Below the pieces are notes generated by a model. That model saw nothing but the letters and a program-made list of their open reading frames with translations, was not told the origin of the DNA and did no database searches. Shown piece after piece: positions 7,111 to 14,530 of a DNA stretch of 64,000 bases (positions within the stretch are counted from its first letter, which is position 1; each line of letters opens with the position of its first letter). The stretch is taken from contig NZ_JAUTDO010000004.1 in the NCBI RefSeq assembly GCF_030646165.1, positions 1 through 64,000 of the forward strand, given 5' to 3'. The stretch is from Conexibacter sp. CPCC 206217 (lineage in GTDB: Bacteria; Actinomycetota; Thermoleophilia; Solirubrobacterales; Solirubrobacteraceae). The translations under genes and the position numbers were made by a program.

Positions 7111-9875
7111 GCGGTGAGTTCCTGGTTGAGTTCGTCGAGGAGGATCGCCGCACGGTCGCCGAGGTCGCGGATGGCGCCATCGGCGCCGCCGTTCTCGGTG
7201 AATGGCGGGTTGTCGAGGTCGGCCGGAGCGATGCCCGCAGATGTGGCGATGACCTCGACGATGCGGTCGAGCCACCAGCGCTCGGTGTCGGTGAAGGCCA
7301 CCCCGGCCTGATCTTGCTGGAGCAGCCAGCCGGCGTAGCGCTCGTTCACGCGGTCAGCGTACGGGATGAGCTGATCGTCCTCGCCGAGCGCGAAGCGGAC
7401 AAGCGACACGAGGTCCGTGAGCGTCCGGCGCGCGCCGGAATCGCGCTGCCCGTCAAGCTCGACCGCGGCGTACGCGTTCCAGATGATGTCGGGCGTCCAG
7501 TTGTAGGGCGGCCGGGCGATACGGTCGGCCAGCTCTCTGATGTCGTCGAACGACACGCGCCGCTCGCGCGCTTCGGCGAGCACCTGGATCGCGGTGATCT
7601 CGGAGCGGTGCTCGTCGAGGTACGCCTGCCACGAGGTGACGACCGACTTCGCTTTGCTCGTGTCGACGACCCCGTGAGCGTCGACGAGGCTATCGGCGGA
7701 GACCTCGTCGATGACACGGTCGTGTGCGCGACGCAGCTCCAGGATGCGAGAGCGCAGATCGGGGTTGGCGGCCAACGGGCGGACGGCGTCGACGATGAGC
7801 TGCTGGCGGGCGGCGTCAGGATCGGCGGCACCTTCGACGGCCTTCGCCTGGGCGTCGGCGTCGACCGCGTCAACGAGATGGCGCACGACGGTCCGCAGCG
7901 AACCGCCGGCGACCTTGTCCAGCTCGGCGCGCTCGTCGGGGGTGATCTGCGCCTCCAGGGCCGCGAGGCGCGAAGCGAGGGTCGCGGTCTCGTCCTCGGT
8001 GATCGTGAGGTTTGCCGTCTTCTCGAGGAGCTTGGCCAGGCTGATCGACTTCACACGGTTGAGGGGCGGCTCGACGAACTCGTGCTCGGTGACGCCGACG
8101 GCGTCGACGAGCACGAAGCGCGTCTTCTCAGTCGCGTCGGGCGTGACCGCTTGGAAGTCCGCATCGGGAATCGTGCGAGCGCCGCGGCCCTTCATCTGCT
8201 CGAAGTACTGCGGCGAGCGGACGTCCCGCATGAAGAAGACGCACTCCAGCGGCTTGACGTCGGTGCCGGTGGCGATCATGTCGACGGTGACCGCGATGCG
8301 CAGCGCGGCGCTCGTGCGGAACGCGGCGAGCTGGCGCTCAGCGTTCTTCGCGTTGTAGGTGATCTTCGCCGCGAAGTTGTTGCCCTTGCCGAACACCTCG
8401 CGCACCTGGGTGACGATCTCTTCGGCGTGGGCGTCGTCTTTGGCGAAGATCAGGGTCTTCGGAACGACCGAGCGGCCCGGGAAGATCTCGGTGAACAGCC
8501 GGTCGCGAAACGTCTCGAGCACCGTGCGGATCTGGTCGGTCGCGGTGACCTCCCGATCGAGTTGCCGAGCCTGATACTCGAGGTCCTCGTCGAGAGCCTC
8601 GTACCGTTGGGCGCGCGTACGGCGGTCGACCTTGGGAACGACGGTGCCCGCTTCGATGGTTGATCCCTGCTCGCTGATCTGCGTCTTGATCCGGTAGATG
8701 TCGAAGTCGACGTTGACGTTGTCGGCCACTGACTGCGGGTAGGTGTACTCCGACACGAGGTTCTGCTTGAAGAAGCCGAACGTCTGCTTGCCCGGGGTGG
8801 CGGTCAAGCCGACGATGTGCGCGTCGAAGTACTCCAGGACGCCGCGCCACTGGCCGTAGATCGAGCGGTGCGCCTCATCGACGATGACCAGGTCGAACGC
8901 CTCGGGCGGGATGTCACGGTTGTACGCAACGGCTACCGGAGCGTCAGGCACCCAGCCATCCAGCCCCGGGTCGTCGTTGTCGCCGACCTCCTCGTTGCGC
9001 AGCGCCTTGAAGACCCGCTGAATCGTGGAGATCGCGACGCTCGTCGCGTCCGGCATCGGACCGCGTCGCAGGCGATTGACGTTGTAGAGCTCGGTGAACT
9101 TCCGGCCGTCGTCGGGCGTCTGGTAGTTCTCGAACTCGGTCCTCGTCTGTTTGGCGAGGTTGTTACGGTCCCCGAGAAACAGGATTCGATCGAACCCGCC
9201 GTGCTTGAGCAGCCGGTAGGACAGCGTCACCGCGGTGTACGTCTTGCCCGCACCCGTAGCCATCTGGACGAGGCTGCGGTCGTATCGCCCCTCCGTGAGG
9301 CTGCGCTCCACTCCGTTGATCGCCGTGATCTGAGCGGGGCGCAGCGGCTTCTCATCCAGTGGCGGCAGATCGCTCACCTTGCCGCGCCAGGTCGGATGTT
9401 CGTCGTCCTTGCGCTTGAGGATGCCTGCCAGGGTTGCCGGCTGCGGGAAGTGGAAGATGCGTCGCGCGCGAGGCTCTGGATCAAAGCCATTGGTGAAGTG
9501 GGTCTCGGTGCCGCTGGCCTCGAACACGAACGGGAGACGCCCATCCTTAGTGAGCCCGGCCAGACGAACGTCCGGAGGCAGCCCCTCGGCGTACATCGCG
9601 CTCTGCCACTCCACGCCCGACAGCGGCGTCCCCTGCGGCTTGGCCTCGATCACGCCGACGGCCGCCTGGTCGACATAGAGCACGTAGTCCACGCGTCCGT
9701 GGCCAGGTTTCAGCGTCACCTCGCGGACCGCGACCCCGCGCGTAGCGAAGAGGTTCATCGCCTGCTTGTCCTGCACCGACCAGCCGGCCTCACCGAGCTG
9801 CCGATCAATCAACACCCGCGCGCGTGCCTCTGCCGCCAGCCGGTCCACGTCAGCCCCCACATCCATGTTGCCCAC
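7107..9875 (-). CDS. hsdR: type I restriction-modification system, restriction subunit HsdR
   Basis: This is the ATP-dependent translocase and endonuclease subunit (922 residues). The N-terminal nuclease domain carries a PD-(D/E)xK-type site: D63 in RVDYVL and E77-A-K79 in GVIEAKP. The helicase core has Walker A ATGAGKT at about 206-212 and DEAH at 333-336. The conserved helicase motifs RGARTIPD and DAVGVTEHEF lie further on. The C-terminal part is helical and resembles the EcoEI-type R subunit that binds the methylase. It is first in the operon and overlaps hsdS. The GTG at 9875 is used; an ATG three codons later is equally plausible. All key residues seen are intact, so the system looks active. 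Confidence 0.93.
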   Translation of the reverse strand: MGNMDVGADVDRLAAEARARVLIDRQLGEAGWSVQDKQAMNLFATRGVAVREVTLKPGHGRVDYVLYVDQAAVGVIEAKPQGTPLSGVEWQSAMYAEGLPPDVRLAGLTKDGRLPFVFEASGTETHFTNGFDPEPRARRIFHFPQPATLAGILKRKDDEHPTWRGKVSDLPPLDEKPLRPAQITAINGVERSLTEGRYDRSLVQMATGAGKTYTAVTLSYRLLKHGGFDRILFLGDRNNLAKQTRTEFENYQTPDDGRKFTELYNVNRLRRGPMPDATSVAISTIQRVFKALRNEEVGDNDDPGLDGWVPDAPVAVAYNRDIPPEAFDLVIVDEAHRSIYGQWRGVLEYFDAHIVGLTATPGKQTFGFFKQNLVSEYTYPQSVADNVNVDFDIYRIKTQISEQGSTIEAGTVVPKVDRRTRAQRYEALDEDLEYQARQLDREVTATDQIRTVLETFRDRLFTEIFPGRSVVPKTLIFAKDDAHAEEIVTQVREVFGKGNNFAAKITYNAKNAERQLAAFRTSAALRIAVTVDMIATGTDVKPLECVFFMRDVRSPQYFEQMKGRGARTIPDADFQAVTPDATEKTRFVLVDAVGVTEHEFVEPPLNRVKSISLAKLLEKTANLTITEDETATLASRLAALEAQITPDERAELDKVAGGSLRTVVRHLVDAVDADAQAKAVEGAADPDAARQQLIVDAVRPLAANPDLRSRILELRRAHDRVIDEVSADSLVDAHGVVDTSKAKSVVTSWQAYLDEHRSEITAIQVLAEARERRVSFDDIRELADRIARPPYNWTPDIIWNAYAAVELDGQRDSGARRTLTDLVSLVRFALGEDDQLIPYADRVNERYAGWLLQQDQAGVAFTDTERWWLDRIVEVIATSAGIAPADLDNPPFTENGGADGAIRDLGDRAAILLDELNQELTA

Positions 9876-10046
9876 AGGCTACCGGGCGCGCCGACGTGTG
9901 AGCGCCGAACTCTCGACGCCGGCGTCGATCTGCAGCAGCGTCGCCGTGAGGCGCGCGGCGCTCGGCCGCGCTCGCAACGGCCCGTCGACGGCACCGATGG
10001 CGGGCATGGTGCCAACCCTTTCGCGGCGTCGACCTGCCGGCGCGCC
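9876..10046. other. hsdR upstream region
   Basis: This short intergenic stretch must contain the promoter of the hsdRSM operon, but no convincing -35/-10 pair stands out. No gene is supported on either strand. Confidence 0.3.
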
Positions 10047-10080
10047 GATCCCAGCTCCTTGTGGGACCGGTAACGCTCGT
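10047..10080 (+). repeat. dispersed hairpin repeat, copy C
   Basis: GATCCCAG-N6-GTGGGACCGGTAACG-CTC. This is nearly the same as copy A at both ends and in the same orientation, with the inner 5-6 bases different. The arms GATCCCA and TGGGACC can form a stem with one wobble pair. Confidence 0.55.
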
Positions 10081-10160
10081 TTACGGAAACTGCCCAGCCC
10101 GCGCCGACTGCTCCGAGCGGCGACGTAGGGTCTGAGCCATCGACGGACTCTGATTCACCG

Positions 10161-10191
10161 CGCGGGGCGAGGTGATTCCCTCGGCCCCGCG
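10161..10191 (-). terminator. hairpin terminator after the metallopeptidase gene
   Basis: The arms CGCGGGGC-GAGG and CCTC-GGCCCCGCG form a 12-bp stem with one bulged G and a 6-base loop. It starts 13 bases beyond the stop codon at 10204, in the correct place to end transcription of the two-gene unit. Confidence 0.6.
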
Positions 10192-10203
10192 ACTTGTGAG
10201 GCT

Positions 10204-11310
10204 CTAGACCAACCTGAGCTCGCGCGGTCTCGGCAGAGGTGTTGGGACAGAAGGTTCGCCACCCGCCGGGGACCGTGCCGACAACATCACAAGCCCAAAA
10301 ACGAGTGCGTCAAGATCGGCCGAGTTGAGGCGCAGTCTTCTGGCGATGTCGGCCTTGGTGATGCTCTCCTTGCGAAGCGCTGCGAAGACCTTGTTGAGAA
10401 TCTGCGAGGTCTCGCGTTGAATGCCGTTCGGCTCCCCAGTGCGGTAGCCGCGTCTGCCGATCTCCATGTAGAGCATGCGGTAGTGCCAGTCCGTCAACGC
10501 TCCGAGTTGGTGCAGGCGGTGCGTGAATGCAGCCGCGGACACTCTCCACGGCTGCTTGGCCCTGATGATCTGATCGAGCGACGGGCTACGGGGCACTGTG
10601 CTCGTGATGCTGGCGCCCGGCATCAGAAACGCAGCAGCGAATCGGTTGGCTTGCTGCTCGGCTTCTCTGCCTTGGGGACCGTCATGGTGCCAGTGCATCA
10701 CGAGGTGTCCCAACTCATGCGCCGCGTCGAATCGGCTGCGCTCGCCTGACTTTTGCGTGTTCAGGAAGACGTAGGGCTGCTCCCCGCCACGCCACAGCGA
10801 GAATGCATCGACGTCGTAGCACTCCTCCGCGAGCGAGAAGACCCGCACACCGTGCGCCTCAAGAAGGTGCACCAGATTGGGTGCAGGCTTCTCCCCCAGT
10901 CTCCATTCAGCACGGACGACCTGCGCGGCGGTTTCGGGGTCGACCCCGCCCGGACCGAGTTGCGGCACGTCGGACGCCGGCAAACTGAACCGAGCTGATA
11001 TCCAGTCCTGCAACTCGAAGGCCAGCTCACCAGCGGCAAGCGCCGCATATCGTCTTCCGACAGCGGTCTTGCTCAGCGATCGAAAGCTTGCTGCCTCATC
11101 GGCGACTGGCTCGAGATCGTCGCCCTCAAAGAAGGCGACCGGGAATCTCAGCACGTCAGCGAGCGTGACAAGCGTCTTTGGGCTCGGTTCTCTTTCGCCG
11201 GCTTCGTAGGCGACGATAATGCGTGGGGTGAGTCCTGCCAGCTCGGCGACGCGCTTCTTGGTGTAGCCGCGACGTCTTCGAGCGAGCGTCAGTCGTGAAG
11301 GGGTAAACAC
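10204..11310 (-). CDS. XRE-type HTH protein with ImmA/IrrE metallopeptidase domain
   Basis: The protein has about 368 residues. Residues 1-60 form a Cro/C1-type helix-turn-helix (RLTLARRRRGYTKKRVAELA, then TLVTLADVLRFPVAFF). The central to C-terminal part is an ImmA/IrrE (COG2856) zinc peptidase with HELGH at about 198-202 and a downstream helix EAEQQANRFAAAFLMP that should supply the third ligand. Such proteins cleave repressors or act as antitoxin-like regulators in phages, mobile elements and toxin systems. The start is the GTG at 11310, seven bases after the stop of its partner and preceded by GGAG; the longer frame is unnatural. Its role with the partner is inferred from spacing alone. 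Confidence 0.8.
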   Translation of the reverse strand: MFTPSRLTLARRRRGYTKKRVAELAGLTPRIIVAYEAGEREPSPKTLVTLADVLRFPVAFFEGDDLEPVADEAASFRSLSKTAVGRRYAALAAGELAFELQDWISARFSLPASDVPQLGPGGVDPETAAQVVRAEWRLGEKPAPNLVHLLEAHGVRVFSLAEECYDVDAFSLWRGGEQPYVFLNTQKSGERSRFDAAHELGHLVMHWHHDGPQGREAEQQANRFAAAFLMPGASITSTVPRSPSLDQIIRAKQPWRVSAAAFTHRLHQLGALTDWHYRMLYMEIGRRGYRTGEPNGIQRETSQILNKVFAALRKESITKADIARRLRLNSADLDALVFGLVMLSARSPAGGEPSVPTPLPRPRELRLV

Positions 11311-11317
11311 TTCTCCG

Positions 11318-11989
11318 TCATATCCGGACGACCGGGATGTCGATGCCGTCCCCGCCGTCGCTGTCGTCGTCGTCAAACTGGGTGTTGAACGTAGCGATGT
11401 CGATCGCGGGAAAGACGATGCGCTCCGACCAAGAGACGATGAAGCCCTTCTCGTCCTGCTCGCTCGGCAGCGACAGCTCGTAGCGAACCTCGTCGTCGGT
11501 TGTCGCGACCAGCAGATATCGGGTCTCCTGCCAGATCGCGCCATCGCTCTCGGCCGCGGGCTGGTCCCGCGCGTCGAGCAGCGCGAGCTGCTGGTTGGCC
11601 CGCACTGCGATCCGCGTCTGTCTGCCCTTGCTGTACTTCGTCCGAGGCTGAACGGGCCCGTAGAGGCCGTCGTCCTTGATGAGGCCGGTGTTGCGGTCGC
11701 CAGTCGCGACCGTAATCGCCCGACGGCCGTCCGGGCTGATGACTCGAGAGAAGCCGCCCGCGTCGGTCGGCTTCCAGTCGAGCGGCGTCAGCAACTCTCG
11801 CAGGCCGACGTGGCACTCCTCCCACTGGCGCGTGCCCGGCGCTGCCGGCGTATGGAACGCCGTGCACGCCTGGCGCTGCGCAAGACCACGAAGCACAACC
11901 ATCTCGAGGATCGCCTCCGTCAGGCCGAGTTGGTACAAGCGAGCGGAGCGATCGTGCGGCTGCTCGAAGTTATGTGCGGGCGTGGCCAT
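11318..11989 (-). CDS. hypothetical partner of the XRE/ImmA protein
   Basis: The 223-residue soluble protein starts at an ATG preceded by GGAGG 11 bases upstream. It is alpha-helical at the N-terminus, has a mixed central region and ends in a strongly acidic segment (FDDDDSDGGDGIDIP). No catalytic motif or known domain is apparent. It lies seven bases upstream of the XRE/ImmA gene, a layout seen where a metallopeptidase-HTH protein controls an adjacent effector. It could therefore be the effector or toxin of the pair. That is inference; the family is unknown to me. Confidence 0.6.
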   Translation of the reverse strand: MATPAHNFEQPHDRSARLYQLGLTEAILEMVVLRGLAQRQACTAFHTPAAPGTRQWEECHVGLRELLTPLDWKPTDAGGFSRVISPDGRRAITVATGDRNTGLIKDDGLYGPVQPRTKYSKGRQTRIAVRANQQLALLDARDQPAAESDGAIWQETRYLLVATTDDEVRYELSLPSEQDEKGFIVSWSERIVFPAIDIATFNTQFDDDDSDGGDGIDIPVVRI

Positions 11990-12120
11990 CGAGGCACGGA
12001 ACCTCCGTCTAGGACACCAGTTCCTCTTATCCTACCTCTGAGGAGGACGGAAAAAGGGAACTCCCTCTTCTACTGCGCGCCTGCGTTCGTTTTGCCCGAC
12101 CGCGTCGACAGAACAGAGTT

Positions 12121-13830
12121 CTAGCTGGTGAGGCGGATCTCGATGGGGGTTTCTTCGAAGTCTGCGGTGCGCAGCCGTCGGCCGTCGTGATCGATCCGGT
12201 GGGAGTGACCCAGCGCTTTGAGGCGCTCGGTGATCGACCGGAACGTGATGTCGTCGGCGTAAAGAGTGATGGTCATCTGGTCGGCGGTGTCGGCGAATCG
12301 GAAGCGCGTCTGTTCTGGATGCGGGTCGTGTTCGAGCGCGAGCCAACCCGCGAGGACGACCTGCGTTGCCGTCTCACGAGTGACGTCGAGGCCGAGCACG
12401 AGCGTATAGAAGGTGCGAGCGTCGCTAATGTCGGCGACGCGAACGACCAAGCCGCTACGGATGCGGCCATTCTCGACCTGAGTGGTTGCCGGCGCCGTGA
12501 TGACGAGTTCGGCGTGTGAGGGGAGCGGCATCCACGGCGCCGGGTCGGTTCTGCTGATGCGTTTGACGCGGAAGGTCTGGCCGGAGCGATTGCGCATCCA
12601 CCAGCTGCGAATGTGGGAGGCGCGATTGTCGAGGTCGTGCACGGCGAGGATCTCGACATCGCCGTAGAACGGGAGGTCGAGGCGGTCGCCACGGTCTGCG
12701 AAGGCCAGTTGCTCGTCGACGTGACGTTGCGCGGCGCGCGAGTACGGCGTGGCGGGCTGGGTGCGGCGCCGGTCGGACAGGACGTGGGTGAGCAGGTCGG
12801 CGTCCATCACGTCGTGAGCGGCCCTCTCCAGCCAACCGGGCCCGTGCAGCGCGCCGAGCAGCGCGCCGGTCATCGCGGCGAGCGTGTCGGTGTCAGCGCC
12901 TCGAGCGAACGCTGCGCGCAGCAGGCCATGCTGCGGGTTCGCGGCGTGACGAGAGGCGAGGTAGACGGCGCTGACGGCCGTGATGGTGCCAGCGCCGCTG
13001 GCCTCCGAGAAGGCGCCGAGCTCGTGCAGGACCTGTTCGTCGATCGTGAGCGCGCCGTTGCGCATCTCGTCGCGAGCACGCGCGAGTTGGTCGATCGTCC
13101 GGCGCGTCGTCTCCCGCCAGCGTGCCTGATAGTCGGAGGGAACGTGCTCGGCCCACGCGCGCGGAACGGCGTCGAGCTCGAGCAGCGTCCAAAGGCCGGC
13201 GTCCATGAGCAGTTCGTCGAGCAGTTCGCCCCAGCGCAGCGATTCGCTGCGCTGCAGCGTCATCCACAAGGCGTAGGCGTAGAGCTGGCCACCGAGCAGC
13301 GCGAGCGGGTCGCCGTGGGTCGCGGCGCCGTCGGCCAGCACCCGGCGCCGTACGTACTCGAACGGTACTCCGCGGTGCGTGCAGTGGGGCAGGATCCGCA
13401 TCGCGGCCCCGTTTCCACCGGCAGTCCAGTAGCCTCTCGCGCCGCCTCTGCCCCACGGCGCGATGCCTCTGGCCCACGCGCGCGCGGCGCGTTTGGACGC
13501 GCCGCCGCCACCGAGCTCGTAGTGCGGCCACCACGGCAGCTCAGCGTCGGTGAAGTAGTCCCACCAGTGGTCGTCGTAGCTGAGACTCCGCGCGACCGCG
13601 AGCGTCAGCTGGGTGTCGTCGGAGTAGGCGCCGACGGGGAGTTGCTCCTCGTGCGGCGCGAAGCGGCCACCTTCGCGCCGGGTCCAAGACCTCAGGTCGA
13701 GCGTCGCGCGCAGCTCGCTGGTTCCGCCGACCCGGTTGCCGCGGGTCTCAAGCGGCCAGCCGAGCGCATCGCCGACCGCGAACGCGAGCATCGCGCCTTG
13801 GACCGCTTCCTGCCAGCGCGTGTCGCTCAT
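12121..13830 (-). CDS. ADP-ribosylglycohydrolase fused to a VOC-like domain
   Basis: The protein has 569 residues. Residues 1-350 are an ADP-ribosylglycohydrolase (DraG/ARH) fold, with metal-site motifs SDDT at 70-73, GNGAAMR at 140-146 and DTD at 313-315. These are the residues that bind the two magnesium ions in this family, which removes ADP-ribose from proteins or nucleic acids. Residues about 375-450 are a linker. About 455-569 look like a single glyoxalase/VOC-type domain (VVRVADISDARTFYTLVLGL). The ATG at 13830 overlaps the stop of the DarT-like gene (ATGA). The obvious role is to reverse the modification made by that toxin, an antitoxin function; this is inferred from family and coupling. 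Confidence 0.8.
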   Translation of the reverse strand: MSDTRWQEAVQGAMLAFAVGDALGWPLETRGNRVGGTSELRATLDLRSWTRREGGRFAPHEEQLPVGAYSDDTQLTLAVARSLSYDDHWWDYFTDAELPWWPHYELGGGGASKRAARAWARGIAPWGRGGARGYWTAGGNGAAMRILPHCTHRGVPFEYVRRRVLADGAATHGDPLALLGGQLYAYALWMTLQRSESLRWGELLDELLMDAGLWTLLELDAVPRAWAEHVPSDYQARWRETTRRTIDQLARARDEMRNGALTIDEQVLHELGAFSEASGAGTITAVSAVYLASRHAANPQHGLLRAAFARGADTDTLAAMTGALLGALHGPGWLERAAHDVMDADLLTHVLSDRRRTQPATPYSRAAQRHVDEQLAFADRGDRLDLPFYGDVEILAVHDLDNRASHIRSWWMRNRSGQTFRVKRISRTDPAPWMPLPSHAELVITAPATTQVENGRIRSGLVVRVADISDARTFYTLVLGLDVTRETATQVVLAGWLALEHDPHPEQTRFRFADTADQMTITLYADDITFRSITERLKALGHSHRIDHDGRRLRTADFEETPIEIRLTS

Positions 13831-14530
13831 GCCGGCTGCCACGGCGTCTCGGCGGGCCGCTGGCCGGCGGCGACCGCGGCGCTGAGCGAGCTCGCGTTGA
13901 ACAGGACAGGCGCGACCGCCCACGTCGCCGTCTCGATCGTCGCGCCGATCTGATCCAGCGCCGCATGCGCCCGCGCGGCGGCGGTCTCAGTCGCGACCGC
14001 AACGGTGACCACATCGGCGATCGGGATTGTGCGGTGCACGAGCACCTCGGCCTGATCATCGGTCGGACAGGCTGGCAGGCGGGTGCTGCTGCGCCGGTAG
14101 AGGCGGTTGCCGGTGCCGCTCACGGTCGGCGCGTAGAGCGACGAAGCGCCGTCGGGGAGACGTCGCGGATCATGCTGCCGTTAGCCGCCGCGGCGTTTCG
14201 GACACAGACGCGGGTGCCCGGCTGCCAGAGGCTCTGGGGCGCCAGCATCAGGCAAACCCAGTCGGGAAAGAGCCGCTGGATCGCGGTGGCCTGGAAGAGC
14301 CGTCTGCGCAAGTACCACGCGTTGGGGTATTCGATCGAGCAACTGATGTGGTCATGATGACCGTCGAGCCGGAGAAGATCCTGCCGATCGTGCTCGCTGG
14401 CGGTGGCGGCGAGCTGCTTGAGGCTCAGCAGGCCGCGATCCTCGGCCGCGAGGTGCAGGAGGTTGCTCAGCGGCGTGTAGTGGCAGAGCCGCGTGATGCC
14501 CTTTTCGGCCGCGAGCTCGGCGACGTTCAC
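13827..14530 (-). pseudogene. DarT-like ADP-ribosyltransferase toxin, frameshifted
   Basis: The DarT (DUF4433) family transfers ADP-ribose from NAD to DNA bases. The first part, from a GTG at 14530 that overlaps the helicase stop (GTGA), contains ITRLCHYTPLSNLLHL, HISCSIEYPNAWYL, WVCLMLAPQSLW and FCPRN-like VCVRNAAAA, all typical. It stops at 14120. The expected C-terminal part continues in another frame as DGASSLYAPTVSGTGNRLYR and PTDDQAEVLV, where the Glu of QAEVLV is the family catalytic residue. Restoring one C in the CCCC run at 14154-14157 (minus strand) joins the halves into about 234 residues, normal for DarT. It is either inactivated or a sequencing slip. Confidence 0.75.

Noticed and set aside
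13827..14123. The C-terminal DarT half as a separate small gene with its own GTGA-overlap start.
   Set aside because: The conserved DarT pattern extends upstream of the GTG in the same frame (DGASSLYAP), so it is the second half of one frameshifted gene.
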